This document shows, in pieces, positions 11,556 to 23,633 of a stretch of 64,000 nucleotides of DNA (within the stretch, counting starts at the first letter, position 1; each line of letters starts with the position of its first letter). The notes under the pieces are model-generated. The model was not told the origin of the DNA. It saw only the letters and a list, made by a program, of their open reading frames with translations, and made no database searches. The DNA is from Kwoniella botswanensis (taxonomy: Eukaryota > Basidiomycota > Tremellomycetes > Tremellales > Cryptococcaceae). A program made the translations under genes and the position numbers. The stretch lies in NCBI RefSeq assembly GCF_036426115.1, contig NC_088601.1:1674001-1738000 (forward strand). Direction: 5' to 3'.

Positions 11556-12235
11556 TATCCCAATACTGCCTTTAATTCCACAGTAATAATCAATCACGAT
11601 CAATACCAATATATCCGGGTGATATTTTCAAAATGCGTTTGTACTTGATGCAAAAAATACTTGCAAACGATTAATCCTGTATTTTACATTCCCATATTAT
11701 GCATGCATGTGCATGTGGTATACGTATAATAAGGGGGCGAAGTTAGAAGACATGGGATCTGCTTCCGTCATCCATTTTGATCATGATTGGGTTGAAGTTC
11801 AAGGAACGTCTTGGGGAGTACGTGTATCCATTGCTGTACCCATAAGAAAGGATCAATCTTAGATCGTACGGTGGCAGGTTGTAGTTGAATGGTATAACGG
11901 TTGAGCAGGGTATATCCCAGGTGTGGGAAAGAAAGCTCATTTCCCTGACAACCAGAAAGGAATAAAGGTAAGGTGGGAGGGAAGTGAATATGTCAAAGTC
12001 AGTATTGTATAGGCTGATCGGATGAAATTCGAAACACCGAACCTCAATGAGATAGAGATCAATCAGATACATGTTATTCTACTACTGATTAGATTTCAAC
12101 GCTACGCCTTCCAGTGCGTCGGACTCTCCGATTATCCAATTATACTGCCATTCATCGTTTTGCAATACGAGTCTAGGTGAATCTCATCTTAACACATCAT
12201 TGACTTGACCTGTGATGACTGAACAAGTAGAAGTT
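11556..12235. other. Intergenic, nothing recognised
   Basis: About 680 bases hold no segment I can tie to a family. A 109-codon open frame on the minus strand (11743-12072) is rich in Tyr, Leu and Ile with no splice context or motif, and I regard it as chance. The promoter of the small gene to the left must lie near 11556-11700. Confidence 0.35.
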
Positions 12236-13027
12236 TTATTGGGTAGATCCGTAGTACTGTTGTTGGTGACCATGAGGTGGAGGAGCTACAGCAGAGAATA
12301 GGTTAGCTTGAATCCAAACAAGGACAAAAGGTGGAGGAACAGGGGGCGGACGGAGATAAGTGGCAGGAGAACCTCCTTCCTGACCTTTCATGAGAAAAAA
12401 GCAGGAGGTATGGGTCGAGTAAGCGACACTCACGGGGTGCTCCAGTGTAAGCAGGTCCATTTCCAACGAAGTTTCCATTACCCAAGTATGTGTATCCGCC
12501 GGGGCCGAATGATTCCTCAGCTTTGATCTTTTTGTCTATGATTAGAAGAAATCCGGTCAGCAACTGGTTTGCGGCCATAAGAGAGTTATACAGGAGAGAC
12601 GGAAGAGGGATGAGTGTTGGGGAGTAAATATGAGGGGGAACGAGAGGAGAGACTATAGGTGGGCGATTGTGGATGTGATCGCATAGTAAATCATCCCAGA
12701 GGCTCATGAAGTACAGGTCCATGTGTACAGCTCTTCTCCAACATAGACCTATCTCACCCGGGTCTCCTGTACGTGATTAAGAGTGGCAGTTCTCCCACAA
12801 ACCTCTGTTCCACCACTGGAATACCCCTCTACGCCCCAAACTCTTAAAGAAAATAAGAAAAACTCACAGATCAACCAGAAAGCATGCAAGTGACCTGGTA
12901 AGTAGCCTAACAGTGTCAAGCAGATATTGATTAACAAGTCGCACGAACATCCGGTGATCATCGCCGCTGCGAGAGGAGGGAAGATGATAGCGACGAGAAT
13001 CAAGATGATATCGGAGCCTCGGACCAT
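12236..13027 (-). CDS. PMP3: PMP3/UPF0057 plasma-membrane proteolipid
   Basis: This very small two-helix membrane protein of the Pmp3 family helps control membrane potential and cation tolerance in yeast. The start at 13027 gives MVRGSDIILILVAIIFPPLA (helix 1 with the conserved PPLA) and MITGCSCDLLINICLTLLGY followed by LPGHLHAFWLI (helix 2, with the family motif LGYxPGxxHA). A long intron (about 12530-12868) leads to YKKIKAEESFGPGGYTYLG, and a second leads to PPPPHGHQQQYYGSTQ. The tail beyond the core is a Gly/Pro/Gln-rich extension typical of filamentous and basidiomycete members. The intron of about 340 bases is long for this window. Confidence 0.92.
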
Positions 13028-13682
13028 GTTGAATGATTTGCGAGTGATTTCAGTGGGCTGAGAGGGGTATTTGTCGTGTAGAGGTGACTTGTATATCGTT
13101 ACGTTAGTGCTGATGCTTTCGGGGTGTATAGCGGTCTATATGAATCGATATAGAGATGTTTGATAATAGCGAATTGTGAGAGAGAAAGAAACGTTGAAAG
13201 AAAGGAGATGTGAGATGGGATGTTGCTGTGCGAAGTGGTGGCAACGGTTACGGATGTGGAAGTGGCACAAAGTCGTGAGTTAGTGACGTCATACTGCTTC
13301 ACTGTATGACCCGTTGTATGGTACGGCAGTATGCAGCATTGACTAAATGCATATACGGAACTGGCGGAACTGGTGTGCATTGGTGCAGAGTGAAAGACTC
13401 ATTCCTGGTGCTTGTAGAGATATCAATGAAGCCAACTACAGGAAGATGTAGTGCATATATTGGAAGGACCAGAGTTTTGACCTAATCTCTGTTTCTCATA
13501 GAGTTGCAGGTCGACACCATTAAGAAGGGTTTTGAATTTTGAGTTTCTTTATGATGGAAGGTGTATTGACATTCCATGGAAAATGATTGTCAGACTGAAG
13601 TTTTTGACCTATATGCATAAATATTCATCCCAAAACAATTTTGTCTGCAATATTACTAATCCTGTATTGCCGTACACCTAGC
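13028..13682. promoter_or_regulatory. Intergenic region upstream of PMP3
   Basis: This 655-base spacer holds the PMP3 promoter on its left and the 3' end of the SRP receptor gene on its right. The stretch near 13195-13320 is comparatively GC-rich. No gene or RNA was recognised. Confidence 0.35.
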
Positions 13683-14961
13683 TTAAACCTCCCAAATAGA
13701 ACTTTTCACTTCGTCCAACCCATTCCCCTCCTTCTCCTCCTTCTTGGCCCCAACGGGTCCCAACCCACTCGCACCAAAACTGATATTCACACCCTCTACA
13801 TCATCCCAGCTAAATCCACCTTTCCCACCCCATATCAAACTCTCATCTTCGCCTTCCTCTTCTCCTTCCAGACCAGCTCCAGTCAAACTACCGCCTAAGA
13901 GCCTCGCGAAGAATCCTGAAGACGAGGTACCGGCGACTTTACCCATTGATTCTATCTTACCTCCTGCACCACTCTTTGTTCTTGTAGCTTTCAGCCGGTC
14001 CATCTCCCTGGTCAAGATAGACTTGACCCTCTCCCTGGCGGTGATGAGGGAACTTTCTGGGATTTCTCCCGAGGACGAACGAGTGAGGAGGTCGGTCTTG
14101 TGTGCTAGGATCAAGAGTTTGGTCGGTTCAGATTGAGTGGTGATGTTCAGGTTGGAAAGGGTTACAAGAATTGGAGCGAGATCTCTGCGGATCAGGTCAC
14201 ATTAGCACCCGGGACGGACTCGACAATTCAAAGTGACTTGAGCGTTATCGATTAGAGTCATACAGTGCTTCGAGCATTGTGACTGGACGTGATGCCTCCC
14301 CTAGGTCCTGCATGTCTGTTGTCCGAATATGGATAGCCACTCACTCAGCAACAGCCGCTGAGTTCCTTACTAACGCCTGGATATCCACCACAAAGACCAC
14401 CGCACTAGCCTCTCTGACGTACTTCTTCAGTTCATCTTTCAGCCTCGGGTGTCCAGGAAGATCAATCAACTTGATAGGTTTCGTTTGACCATCCTCGTAT
14501 GGTGAATTGAATGGGAAGGTAGTTATCGAAGGTTGTATCGAGGTGTGCGTTTGGATATAGGTATTATGTACAAGCTATGAGAGTCGCACCCCTGTTAGCT
14601 GGTTACTACCTGATGATTCACTGGAGGAAGCCAACTCGCTTTGGTGAAAAGGGATGTCTTGCCCGCATCACTCGGTCCGACCAATAATACCGTTGCGGGA
14701 CCAGATCGACGAGATGCTTTCTTTCCTGTTCGGAATACTACATAGAAGCAGGAGGATGAGCTTCGTCATTCGCTTGGACGATACTTAGAGAGAACCAACA
14801 AGCTCACCGCTGAGGAATATCAGAAGCACTACCAAACCTCCAGCAGCAGCTACGAACTTCGGATCCTGCAGCAGGGGATGAGCGAGGAGAGAAGATAGTG
14901 GTTCGACTTCGGGTGTGGTGGCTGTATCGGTCGAGACCACTTTCCCTTGCTTTGAAGACAT
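13683..14961 (-). CDS. SRP102: Signal recognition particle receptor subunit beta
   Basis: This membrane-anchored small GTPase holds the SRP receptor alpha subunit at the ER during co-translational targeting. The start at 14961 gives MSSKQGKVVSTDTATTPEVE, a hydrophobic anchor (KFVAAAGGLVVLL) and a basic KKASRRSG linker. The GTPase motifs are G1 VGPSDAGKTSLF (14650-14690), then LIDLPGHPRLKDELKKYV (G3 plus the SRbeta-type helix) and VVFVVDIQA. G4 is LILAHKTDLLTRSS (the usual NKxD appears as HKTD). The C-terminal third has a Gly/Ser and acidic insertion (AGLEGEEEGEDESLIWGGKG) and ends SSIWEV, the conserved end region of the family. Several short introns interrupt it. Confidence 0.93.
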
Positions 14962-15358
14962 TTTAACAGCCTCTTTTGACAGGGTCGTATGGAGGATTTG
15001 ATATTTTTTTTAGTCACTGACTAGCTGTTCAAGAACGACATAGTTGGAATGCTGACATTCATGTTTTCGGTTACTATCCTGTTCTGTCGACTGATGTTTG
15101 TTGATTTGATTCCGTTATCCCGTACAATGCGACAAGCTAAGGTCCAAGCGTTGATTTGCCACGTGGAAAGCGGATTAAGTTGGCTGATTTCCTGACGCGG
15201 TTGGATCGTCGTCTCGTGAATGAGCGAGAACGAGTGAAAGCACTTGTTGGTGAAGATGTAATCACTCTACTTCGCGAAATATCATCCGCTTCTTGAACCT
15301 AGTATCGCGCCTTTGCCTCTTCACTCCTCCTACTCGTCCTACTACTCCTCTGTACAAT
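14962..15358. promoter_or_regulatory. Divergent promoter region SRP102 / coactosin
   Basis: About 400 bases between outward-facing genes. A T-rich run sits near 15003-15012. No gene is seen, and promoter function is inferred from gene orientation only. Confidence 0.4.
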
Positions 15359-16207
15359 ATGGCCGACGTGAAAGATCCCAAGATCGCTGAAGGTCAGTCA
15401 TCTTGCCGTCCCAGATGGAGGTGGAGTACGTCCAGCTGATATATGTCTTGTAGCTTACGAGAAGATAAGAAGTAATAACGATGAGACTACATGGCTACTG
15501 TTAGACTACGAGGTGAGCTATCTCGACCTCCTCGCCCTCCACCGAAAACAGAAGCTTATATGTGTTATGTGATTGTCTCGCACGCTGTTCAGTCCGACAA
15601 ATCAAATACCCTAACGCTCACCAAGACGGGAACAGGAAACATCGAAGAATTAGCCAAAGAATTCCAACCCCAACGTGCTTCTTTCGCGTATGTTAAAGTG
15701 AGGTATGAGAACGACGAACATTCATTCAGGGAGAAGTTTGTTCTGGTCATTTGGATTGGCGAGGAAGTGAAAATCATGAGGAGGGCCAAGGTGAGTGAAT
15801 TATGTTATGGGTTCTTCCTATCACGCATACAAAGAGGGTTTCAGGAGAACAGGAGATCAGGAGATCATATAGTCTATTGGCTGGATGTCCTCTAGAAACA
15901 ATCTGTCATTCGGAATATATTTCTATAATGCTATCCCCGGACGTACAGCTGACTTAACGTTCCGTATACAGGTTTCCGTCCACCTCGCAGATGTGAAAAG
16001 TGTCCTCAGAGCATACTCCATCGAAGTATCGGCCTCAACTCCATCAGATCTCAAACAGGTATGTCCCATATTCTCGTATATCCTTTCGAATTGATCTGCC
16101 AAATGTGCAGATTCGCTGACACGTTGGACATCTGTATATAGGACGATGTAGTCACTCGGTTACGACGTGCAGGAGGGGCTAACTACGATAGATCTAAATT
16201 TGATTAA
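15359..16207 (+). CDS. Coactosin-like actin-binding protein (ADF-H domain)
   Basis: This single ADF-homology domain protein would bind filamentous actin at the cortex. The start at 15359 gives MADVKDPKIAE. Short exons then add AYEKIRSNNDETTWLLLDYE, then SDKSNTLTLTKTGTGNIEEL and AKEFQPQRASFAYVKVRYEN. The core DEHSFREKFVLVIWIGEEVK follows (the conserved VRYENDxxSxRxKFVLxxWIG block), then VHLADVKSVLRAYSIEVSA with the long actin-binding helix. The C-terminus is VTRLRRAGGANYDRSKFD. The total of about 145 residues matches the family. Confidence 0.93.
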
Positions 16208-16426
16208 CCCAATTCATATGGGGCTGCTTACATTGCTAGGGTAAACAATCATGCACTTCTGATCTTGGCCAAAGCTGCTCTGGGAGATGTCAACATGGAA
16301 ATAGCTAATAACGTCGCAGACATGAATACACAATTATATCTACCCAAGATATCTACCCGAGGAGAAGACTCGCCGAGATAGAAATCATGACACGACGGGC
16401 ATAGGTTAAACTAGAATGAGTCGTCT

Positions 16427-17656
16427 TCAGTCTACTAAGACACATCGATTTGCCTCAACTCGGTATCCATCCTCACAGCTGAAGGCTTTACATTGACCTT
16501 TCTCACAAGTCATGCCACTTGAGAGAACGCCTGGTAAATTAAGGCAACTAGTATGGTGAGACTGAATCAGCAACGTCATTGTGCGGACTACCTGGACTTT
16601 GATCTGTACGTGTCGGAATAGAATACTAACTTAACAGCTCGATCATGATTCTCGCGGCCATCTACCTCTCCATATATGCACCCTCCACAGGACTCCAGCT
16701 CGGTATCGGTATCGATGCACTGAATATGGAACTTGAGCTTTCAGCTAGTGTCGCGATAGCTCTAGCAAAAGTACGACTCACCTCGAAACTGTAATCCTCT
16801 TCTTCCGTAATCTTACAAGCTTTCATACCACCCGGACAAAGTCCATCCTCCTTCACATCTCCACCCAAGTTCATCATCCTCCGTTTGGCAAGATCGCTCG
16901 GACCGAACGTATGATAATAATGATAATAAATCCTTAACCCACACTGATCAATCGTAAATGGTGGTCCACGTTGATAACATGCGCAAGAGAGTCTGTTGGA
17001 ATCATCCAAATAACTGAAATAGGCATTCGGATATGCTGAGCATGCTGTGAGACACTCTGGAAGGGATTGGACTGTGAAGTTGGCAGCAGGGCCTTGCGAG
17101 AGGAAATCGAAACATTTGTACCATCCCCACTTGGCTGGTGGGTGGATGAGCTCGGCCTGTTGAAGGGATAAGTCCGTTAGTCTTATCTGGTACCTATGGC
17201 TGTCTATCTTAGGTATGATTCAGGGGTGAAGAAATGGCCCACAGATAAGTTGGGATAAGGACATGAAGTATCCGCTATCAAGTGACTAGCATTAGGTTGA
17301 ATGGTATTACACCAACATAAACTTGTATTAGGTTGAACGGTCGATGCCCTAGAATACGCATAGGTATCTTGAGGGCTAGATAATCGTCTGCATACTTCCT
17401 AAAAGGCAAAGTCAGTGAAATGAATGATGGACCTAGACTGCCAAGGTGCTGTGCAATATACTGTAATGCTTACGGGACAGGTGATTGAGCTGGATACGTA
17501 TGATCTAGCGAAGATTCTGTTCGTATCGATTACCGAAGGATTGAAACATCCAGCAAAGACTTCTGCAGCTTTCACTGCTGTACTTACTAGAAGCAACAAG
17601 GCCAGTGTAGCTATAACAGGCGCCGAAAGCATGTTAGGAATATGGTAATGAAACAA
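16427..17656 (-). CDS. CPL1-like secreted cysteine-rich protein, copy 1
   Basis: This predicted secreted or wall-associated protein looks whole. The signal peptide is MLSAPVIATLALLLLVSTAV (Met at 17632, with a further Met eight codons upstream at 17656), then EVFAGCFNPSVI. Module A continues with EVCRRLSSPQDTYAYS and LCWCNTIQPN. Module B has CLTACSAYPNAYFSYLDD and LSCACYQRG. The basic linker is SDLAKRRMMN, then CPGGMKACKITEEEDYSFE and, after an intron, the CPL1-like core CIDTDTELESCGGC. The last exon gives NCLNLPGVLSSGMTCEKGQC and SCEDGYRVEANRCVLVD. The donor before that exon (GTTAGT) is unusual. Cryptococcus Cpl1 has this same C-terminal domain and is a secreted effector. The function of this copy is not known. 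Confidence 0.85.
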
Positions 17657-17958
17657 GTGATGGATGAAAGTGATAGTGTTATGAGAATTGATGAGGATTC
17701 GAGATCCTACCCTCTACTTATTCAATGCATATTCTACAGATCACACTTCGACCTCATTGTCTGACACGAGGTGCGAACTTATATCGCCCCCATTCAAAAT
17801 AAAGCTTACGATGACTGATAGCTGTCAGGCGCCATCTGATGCACACCAGATCCGATCTGGATGGAGGAAAGCTGTGCTCGACCTAGATCTCTTGGCAATG
17901 TACACAAAACATGATCATTTCGGCATACAAATCATCATTCAACGACAGCGGTGTCATA

Positions 17959-19146
17959 TCATTCCTTCCTGCAGCTCCCTTCGTCAAGCTTATAACCCTT
18001 CTCGCACGATTCTACTTCGCATATTCCCCGGTGACAAGACACTCCACACACAAAGATACTCCAGAAAGTGAAGTACAGCTAAAAGAAGAGGCAAACTCAG
18101 ACATTTCCCCTTATAGTATTGTACGACATTTGATTCAAGTATAATAACAAGCCCAGCCAACTCACTCAATCCCTGCATTATGATTGTATAAACGGCTGTC
18201 CTCGAAATCACCGTGTGCACATCCACCGCATGATTCGAGAGCATTATCGATATCGATGCACTGAGATCCACGTACCTACTTCAGCATTAGCGAGCGGGCC
18301 ACCCTAAGATTCTCTCTAGCTCTCACCTCATAGCTCAAACCGTATTCATCGGTCACCTTACAAGCTCTACTTCCTTCTGGACAGACATCCAACACTTTCT
18401 GTCCTTCCTTCTTCGATTTCTTGACGAAAGAACTAGGCTGCGGAGTATGATAATAATAATACGGTTCTCCATAGTAGCAGTACAAAATCCCGAAATCGGT
18501 AGGGTTCAGGATAGAGCACATGCATGATACCGAGAAGTCCGCGTTATTTTTTTGCAAATGCTATAGGGGAAGATCGGCATCGGGTCAAGCATTCTCCAAA
18601 ATCTGCAGCTGGTGACCAGACGAAGGTGTTGGCATTGGGCGATTCAGATAGGTTGTAACATCCTCCCCTGGTCCAATGACCGATTGGATCGATGATCGAT
18701 ACCTATTGAATTTGGTCTTTTCAATCAACTATGCCCTATATCATATGGATACGACTACAGGTACAACGCTTTGGCATGCACGCACCCCTACAGCGCAAGA
18801 TGGATATCCGTATGCGGATAGGTATCGAGGATTCGGTGGCTCGAAGCTTCCTCTACATAATCTTGTACTATTTTCACCCCACCATGATTCGGCATAGGGC
18901 AAACCCATATAGCCAACTATTTCCTGAAGCGAGATATTTATCAGCACACGTACAACTGGCACACCGAGCCGTACGGCACTGCGGTCAATGGGTCCTTAAC
19001 TCGCAGTCAAGTGGCGTAGAAACATTGAAGCCAGGGTGACTCTCCAATACACCTTCCGTAAAACCACCAACTTCTGGGTATGCGGCAATTCCACAAATTG
19101 CTGAAATAGCGATCAATAGGAGCGAAAAATTGAGCTTCCACGTCAT
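17959..19146 (-). pseudogene. CPL1-like gene copy 2, decayed
   Basis: The relic spans the full length of the family, from a signal peptide (MTWKLNFSLLLIAISAI, start 19146) to the homologous end of the CPL1-like domain. It keeps recognisable pieces: GGCYNLSESPNANTF, ECLTRCRSSPIAFA, PSSFVKKSKKEGQ, CPEGSRACKVTDEYGLSYE and CIDIDNALESCGGC. Module A is badly eroded, and about three or more breaks are apparent over the length, so I treat it as a fossil. Its neighbours on both sides look whole, so decay is local. Confidence 0.75.
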
Positions 19147-19727
19147 TGTTGGTCTACTTGTTTTGATTAGGCTAAATTGGTCTCACGAGGTGAATGGAAA
19201 ATAGTAGAATCGTCTTTGAAGGCGTACATATGATGATCGGGTTGGGATAACTACTGTACAATCTGATGTTCTGACATGAAATGATGGCGATTCAACACAG
19301 CAGCTGACTTTGGGTCATCTAAGAAAGCACGAGGACATGGCTTACATGTTTGTTGATTCAATCTTGTGTGAAAGGGGTCCACAATTTGGCAACTAATTAT
19401 TGATGTAATCACTACCCGGCCTTCGAGCAGGGATTAACCGCCTACATAGGACACGCTCGAAACGTTTTAGAAACGATAATCATCGCTTTGATCGACTAGG
19501 CAGATCATGCCAATCGTGTAACATCATCATCACAACACGCGAAGGTCAGCACTTTGGACATCATGCAGATCAAAAGGTACAGTATCTTCATCATATCATC
19601 ATATCATCAGCCTCGATCCATACTGCTCACCTCTTTGCATCAGACAGCATGGCATATCAATCATCATATCGAGACACAGTTACAAAATCCTCGTCTGACG
19701 TTCGACTCGTACTCAAAACCCTTCTTC
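19147..19727. other. Array spacer between copies 2 and 3
   Basis: This 580-base spacer contains repeats of the short word ATCATCAT near 19520-19610. No gene is seen. The upstream part should carry the old promoter of copy 2 and the 3' end of copy 3. Confidence 0.3.
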
Positions 19728-20881
19728 TTAAATCGCCAGTGCTGGCTTAGCGACACATATCCCATTTCTCAACGTATACCCATCTTCACAACACGATGCT
19801 ACGCATCTTCCGCCAGTGCATGTGACTGCTCCCAATGTCACTCCTTCAAGGGATGTACAGCTAATCTGACTGATCAGCACTAATCAATACATCCCCAAAT
19901 AGATGTGAAACTTACTCAACTCCGATCGAACCGACATCCTGATTAGATTCTTCTCCAAATGTACCATAGATACATCCGCCACATGACTCAATCTCAGTAT
20001 CAGTGTCGATGCACTATGTCAAACTACACTTGGGTGTTCCGTCTCCCGAAGTCTATTGAGAATATCTTCAGAGTCCACTCACCTCATAGAACTGACCATC
20101 AGAAGCAGTTCGACAAGCCGTCCTACCATTCGGGCACGGACCCAGAACCACCTGCTCGTTCATCCTCTTTTTCGCTTGACGTTTAACAAATCCACTAGGA
20201 ATCACATCGTGAACATAGAGGAATGGGGTATTCTGACCGCATTCCAGGGGTAGGTCCACAGGTGGATAGCTAGAGGTGCATATGCATTGAGCGTTATCAC
20301 CGACATATTGAGCATAAGCGAGAGGGGTTGAGACACATCTCTCGAAACAGTCTTCGAATGTGGCGACGTCCGTCCAGGGTGTGACGCCGGGTGGCAAGAT
20401 CCAACAACCGGCCCACCTAAAGTTACCAGCTGGTCGGATAACATCAACCTATATGTACAATCAATATTGGATATCGGCAACGTAGAACAGACATCAACGT
20501 ACCGAGACCCATGGGAAATTACATCCCTCAGAGAAGAAAGCAGGATGTAGTTCGGTACCATTCGGTGAACTTTGAGAACATTGACAGATCCATTCTGATG
20601 TAGGAGTGGAAACTTGAGGCCAGTAAATTGCGTAGGTGGCTGGATATTGTTCACATAGATTCTGGTGGAATGCTCTCGTCAGTATGAATCATTGAGATCA
20701 CCGATACACATGAAATCGCCTGTTCCGTACTCACCGAGCACGTAGTAACGGCTGGATCGAAGGGGATCTGAATAGATGGGAATGGGTCAATGACGGTCCG
20801 ATTGAAACATCCGATTTGTGCCGCCCCCTTGACACCGATGGCGAGGAGCAATATGGATAACAGAATACCGAAGGCCAACAT
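19728..20881 (-). CDS. CPL1-like secreted cysteine-rich protein, copy 3
   Basis: This copy looks whole. The start at 20881 gives the signal peptide MLAFGILLSILLLAIGVKGA, then QIGCFNRTVIDP and VTTC at the end of the first module exon. Module A adds LCEQYPATYAIYWPQ and WICQCSQSS. Module B has GCWILPPGVTP, CFERCVSTPLAYAQYV and CICTSSYPP. The linker is IPSGFVKRQAKKRMNEQ with a KR pair. The C-terminal part is CPNGRTACRTASDGQFYE, CIDTDTEIESCGGC, SCTSLEGVTLGAVTCTGGRC and CCEDGYTLRNGICVAK. The Gly/Ser and CC variation in the last exon shows divergence from its neighbours. A TATA-like TATATAT lies about 100 bases upstream. Confidence 0.87.
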
Positions 20882-21988
20882 ATCGTTTCCGATGACGATC
20901 GTGGAGAAAGTGGAGGTTGATTTGTTCGAGGATGAACCGTTTCAGAATAGAATGGATATTATACGAAGTAGATTGGGTGGATGGTATATATGGCTGAACC
21001 GTGATAATTCTTTTACTACGGCTAATCGCCCCACGATAACAATTTGGCTTGGCATAAGACCGCCTGGCCGCATTCTCCGACACTCTTGCCGAAGATAAGA
21101 CTGTTTGAGGCTTTTCTGGAAATTGAAAAAGGTACCATCTTGTCATATCAATCACTTGATATCACCGTCAGATGGACACTCGGCTTGTCGTGTAACAGAC
21201 CCTTGTCGAAACGAAGCGGGCTGATCCATTATGTTTCACACACCACATGTATATACAGAACATCATCCGGATCGACCAGCGGATAAGACATATAGATCAT
21301 CTAATCTTGAGTACAATCCTCGGGATCAGCTTGGGAGAAAACAAAGGTGTCATCACCAGCTCCACATAAATGAATGGGATCGTTCATCATGTCATCTGAA
21401 CACCAACAACTAGATTGATTGTCTGATCGTCGTTTTGCAAACGCAAGATCTAAATCTTGGCAATAGCCCAAACAACCTTCTAAATGATCGGCGTTAATCG
21501 TGCCTCCACTTGGTGCACGAGGCGATGCTGCACATCCAAGAAGGGCAAATGAACTTTCGAGGAGGCAAACCTGTATGCAACCCAGTTCGCGTTTCTCGTC
21601 AGCTCACCCCCATCACCGAATGTAGCGATATCAAAAAGGCTATCTAATTCACAGCGCATTGTGAGATATTTCTTGGTGTCGGGATACTGTAACAGAGTTG
21701 CCATTTATATCACCGGCAGCCTAAGGGAATGATGCTACCAATATGGTTTGAGCGCATGAGGGTACAGTATTACAGGAAGTGGGACGATAGGTATTGGCAT
21801 TGTGATCTTTCTTGATGTCTCACTCGTTTTTATCGATGGGTTGTTGTGCGTATCGGAGAAGGAACAATAGAAATGGTATAGGCTCAAGATTTGATCTTGC
21901 TTAAGGTCAATACATACTTCAACAATGCATGTTATTCCTAACGACACATTGGATAAGGCATATTTGTACAATCACCTCCATCAGTGAA
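20882..21988. other. Long array spacer (about 1.1 kb) between copies 3 and 4
   Basis: This spacer is about twice the usual size. It includes the copy 3 promoter at its left end. I see no CPL1-like cysteine pattern in it. A 74-codon open frame on the minus strand (21480-21704) has no motif and no splice context. It may hold remains of a lost copy too degraded to read. Confidence 0.3.
20985..20991 (-). promoter_or_regulatory. TATA-like box upstream of copy 3
   Basis: A TATATAT heptamer lies about 104 bases upstream of the copy 3 start. A similar TATATA sits upstream of copy 10 (32495-32500). The function is inferred from position and sequence only. Confidence 0.35.
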
Positions 21989-23172
21989 TTAGAGGGTACA
22001 CCGATTGCCCCTCAGATCATACCCATCTTCACAACTGAAAGCTAGGCATTGTCCCACCAGGCAGGTGACTCCTTCTTGACTGACACCTGGCAACGATAGG
22101 CAGCTAAGACGTGTGTAAGCAACAAAACATACGGTAAAAGCCCAATCAACACCGATAAAAGCTTACTTGATCCCCCTAATACCGTTGTCTGCCTGTCCAA
22201 AAGACCCATATATACAACCTCCACAAGATTCCAACTCTGACTGGACGTCGAGGCACTATCCTTGGAAACATCAGTAATCACCCGAGAGTATACATACATG
22301 AGCGCTAGAAATCACATACCTCAAAGCTAAAATCATCCTCACTTGAAGTCCGACAAGCAGTCATACCTTTCGGACAGACCGCCAGCGCTTTTCGACCGGC
22401 TTCTCTCGCTAATCTTTCCTTCAATTGTCTTCTAACCCAACCACTTGGGCCACCGCTAGATCCAGGAGGATGCTCAAAAATCATCCAGTTGAAGTCCTGC
22501 AAAGTTGTGCCTTGGCAGCTGGACAGTTCTTGATAAGTCGGTTCATCGGAGCAGCTACATCTGATACCATCGCCTGCTAATCTATCGACGAAAGCATATT
22601 TCGAATTCTTACATTGCACGAAACATGCTTCGAAATCCGGTACATTCGTGAATTGTAGCTCTTGGTAATCGGTGAGCATGGAACAACCGATTCTACTAAA
22701 TGTTGTGTCAAGTAACCATACCTGGGTCAAGACTGATCAGCCCAGCTATTACGCGTAGTCAGGACGAGACGTCCTACTCACAGTCGCTATAGGAGGATCA
22801 TAGAAGTTCAATTGTCCACAGTTTTCCCCATATGTCCAATCAGATGGGGTGTAACCCAAGTCATCCCCACATTCACAAACATATCTGATATCTGTCGCTT
22901 GGACATCAGGGTTGAAGTACGAGTAATAGTACTTGAAGGCGTACAACAAGTGGTATGTGTTTGAACATCCGTCCTGCTCAGGAGGAAAACAGTGAGTGAA
23001 AGCCGCCTGTTGAAAGAATCATGCTTACCGCACAACCTTCCATTGTGATGGGATCATTGGTGTAGAGATGAGATCCACCTGCGTATGGGTAACATCCCAT
23101 TGGGACAATGTTTGCGCAGTTGATGGTGAGAAAAGGTATGAAGAGTGCGAGTAGTACCGTTGGCCTTGTCAT
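21989..23172 (-). CDS. CPL1-like secreted cysteine-rich protein, copy 4
   Basis: This copy looks whole. The start at 23172 (MTRPTVLLALFIPFLTINCA) was preferred over a Met 20 codons upstream because it begins the hydrophobic signal peptide. Module A runs IVPMGCYPYAGGSHLY, then CSNTYHLLYAFKYYYSYF and VCECGDDLGYTPSD. Module B has GCSMLTDYQELQF, CFVQCKNSKYAFVDRL and IRCSCSDEPTYQE. The linker is PSGWVRRQLKERLAREAG with an RR pair. The CPL1-like part reads CPKGMTACRTSSEDDFSFE, CLDVQSELESCGGC, NCLSLPGVSQEGVTCLVGQC and SCEDGYDLRGNRCTL. This is one of the best-preserved copies and a good reference for the family. Confidence 0.88.
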
Positions 23173-23633
23173 CTTGTGAATGTACTGTAATCTGCTGCCA
23201 TGTATGGTGGAAATGATTTGAAATGTCCCCATGTAAGTACACTCTCATCAGATTGCTTGTCTTTTTAACAGGTGATGGCAGCCTGCACCAGACCCACACT
23301 GCTGAGTGGTGAGGTCACACGGTCATAGCAGTAGGATTGTCCTCTTCAGGTACCATCATGTCCGTGAGCAGAAGGGTTATGTTGTTCGGTTCCGCTCATG
23401 CCATCGCATCGCCTCCTCAGGAACAGAGGCAGATCTATTCGGTATCGATCTCTCCTTGAGCCTATATATGAGACCAGGTGGTCAGAAACCATTCGACACC
23501 AGCGCATAACAGATGGCGGTTTAGCATATATGAGAAAAGCTCTATTCATCTCTATGAGTTTTCATATTTCACTGATTGATGAAATGTCCTCCCATTTTCC
23601 GATCGCCTCGATATGTAGCGATACTAAATGGGA

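Noticed and set aside
11743-12072. Minus-strand open frame rich in Tyr and Leu
   Set aside because: No signal peptide, domain or splice context. It looks like chance in AT-rich spacer.
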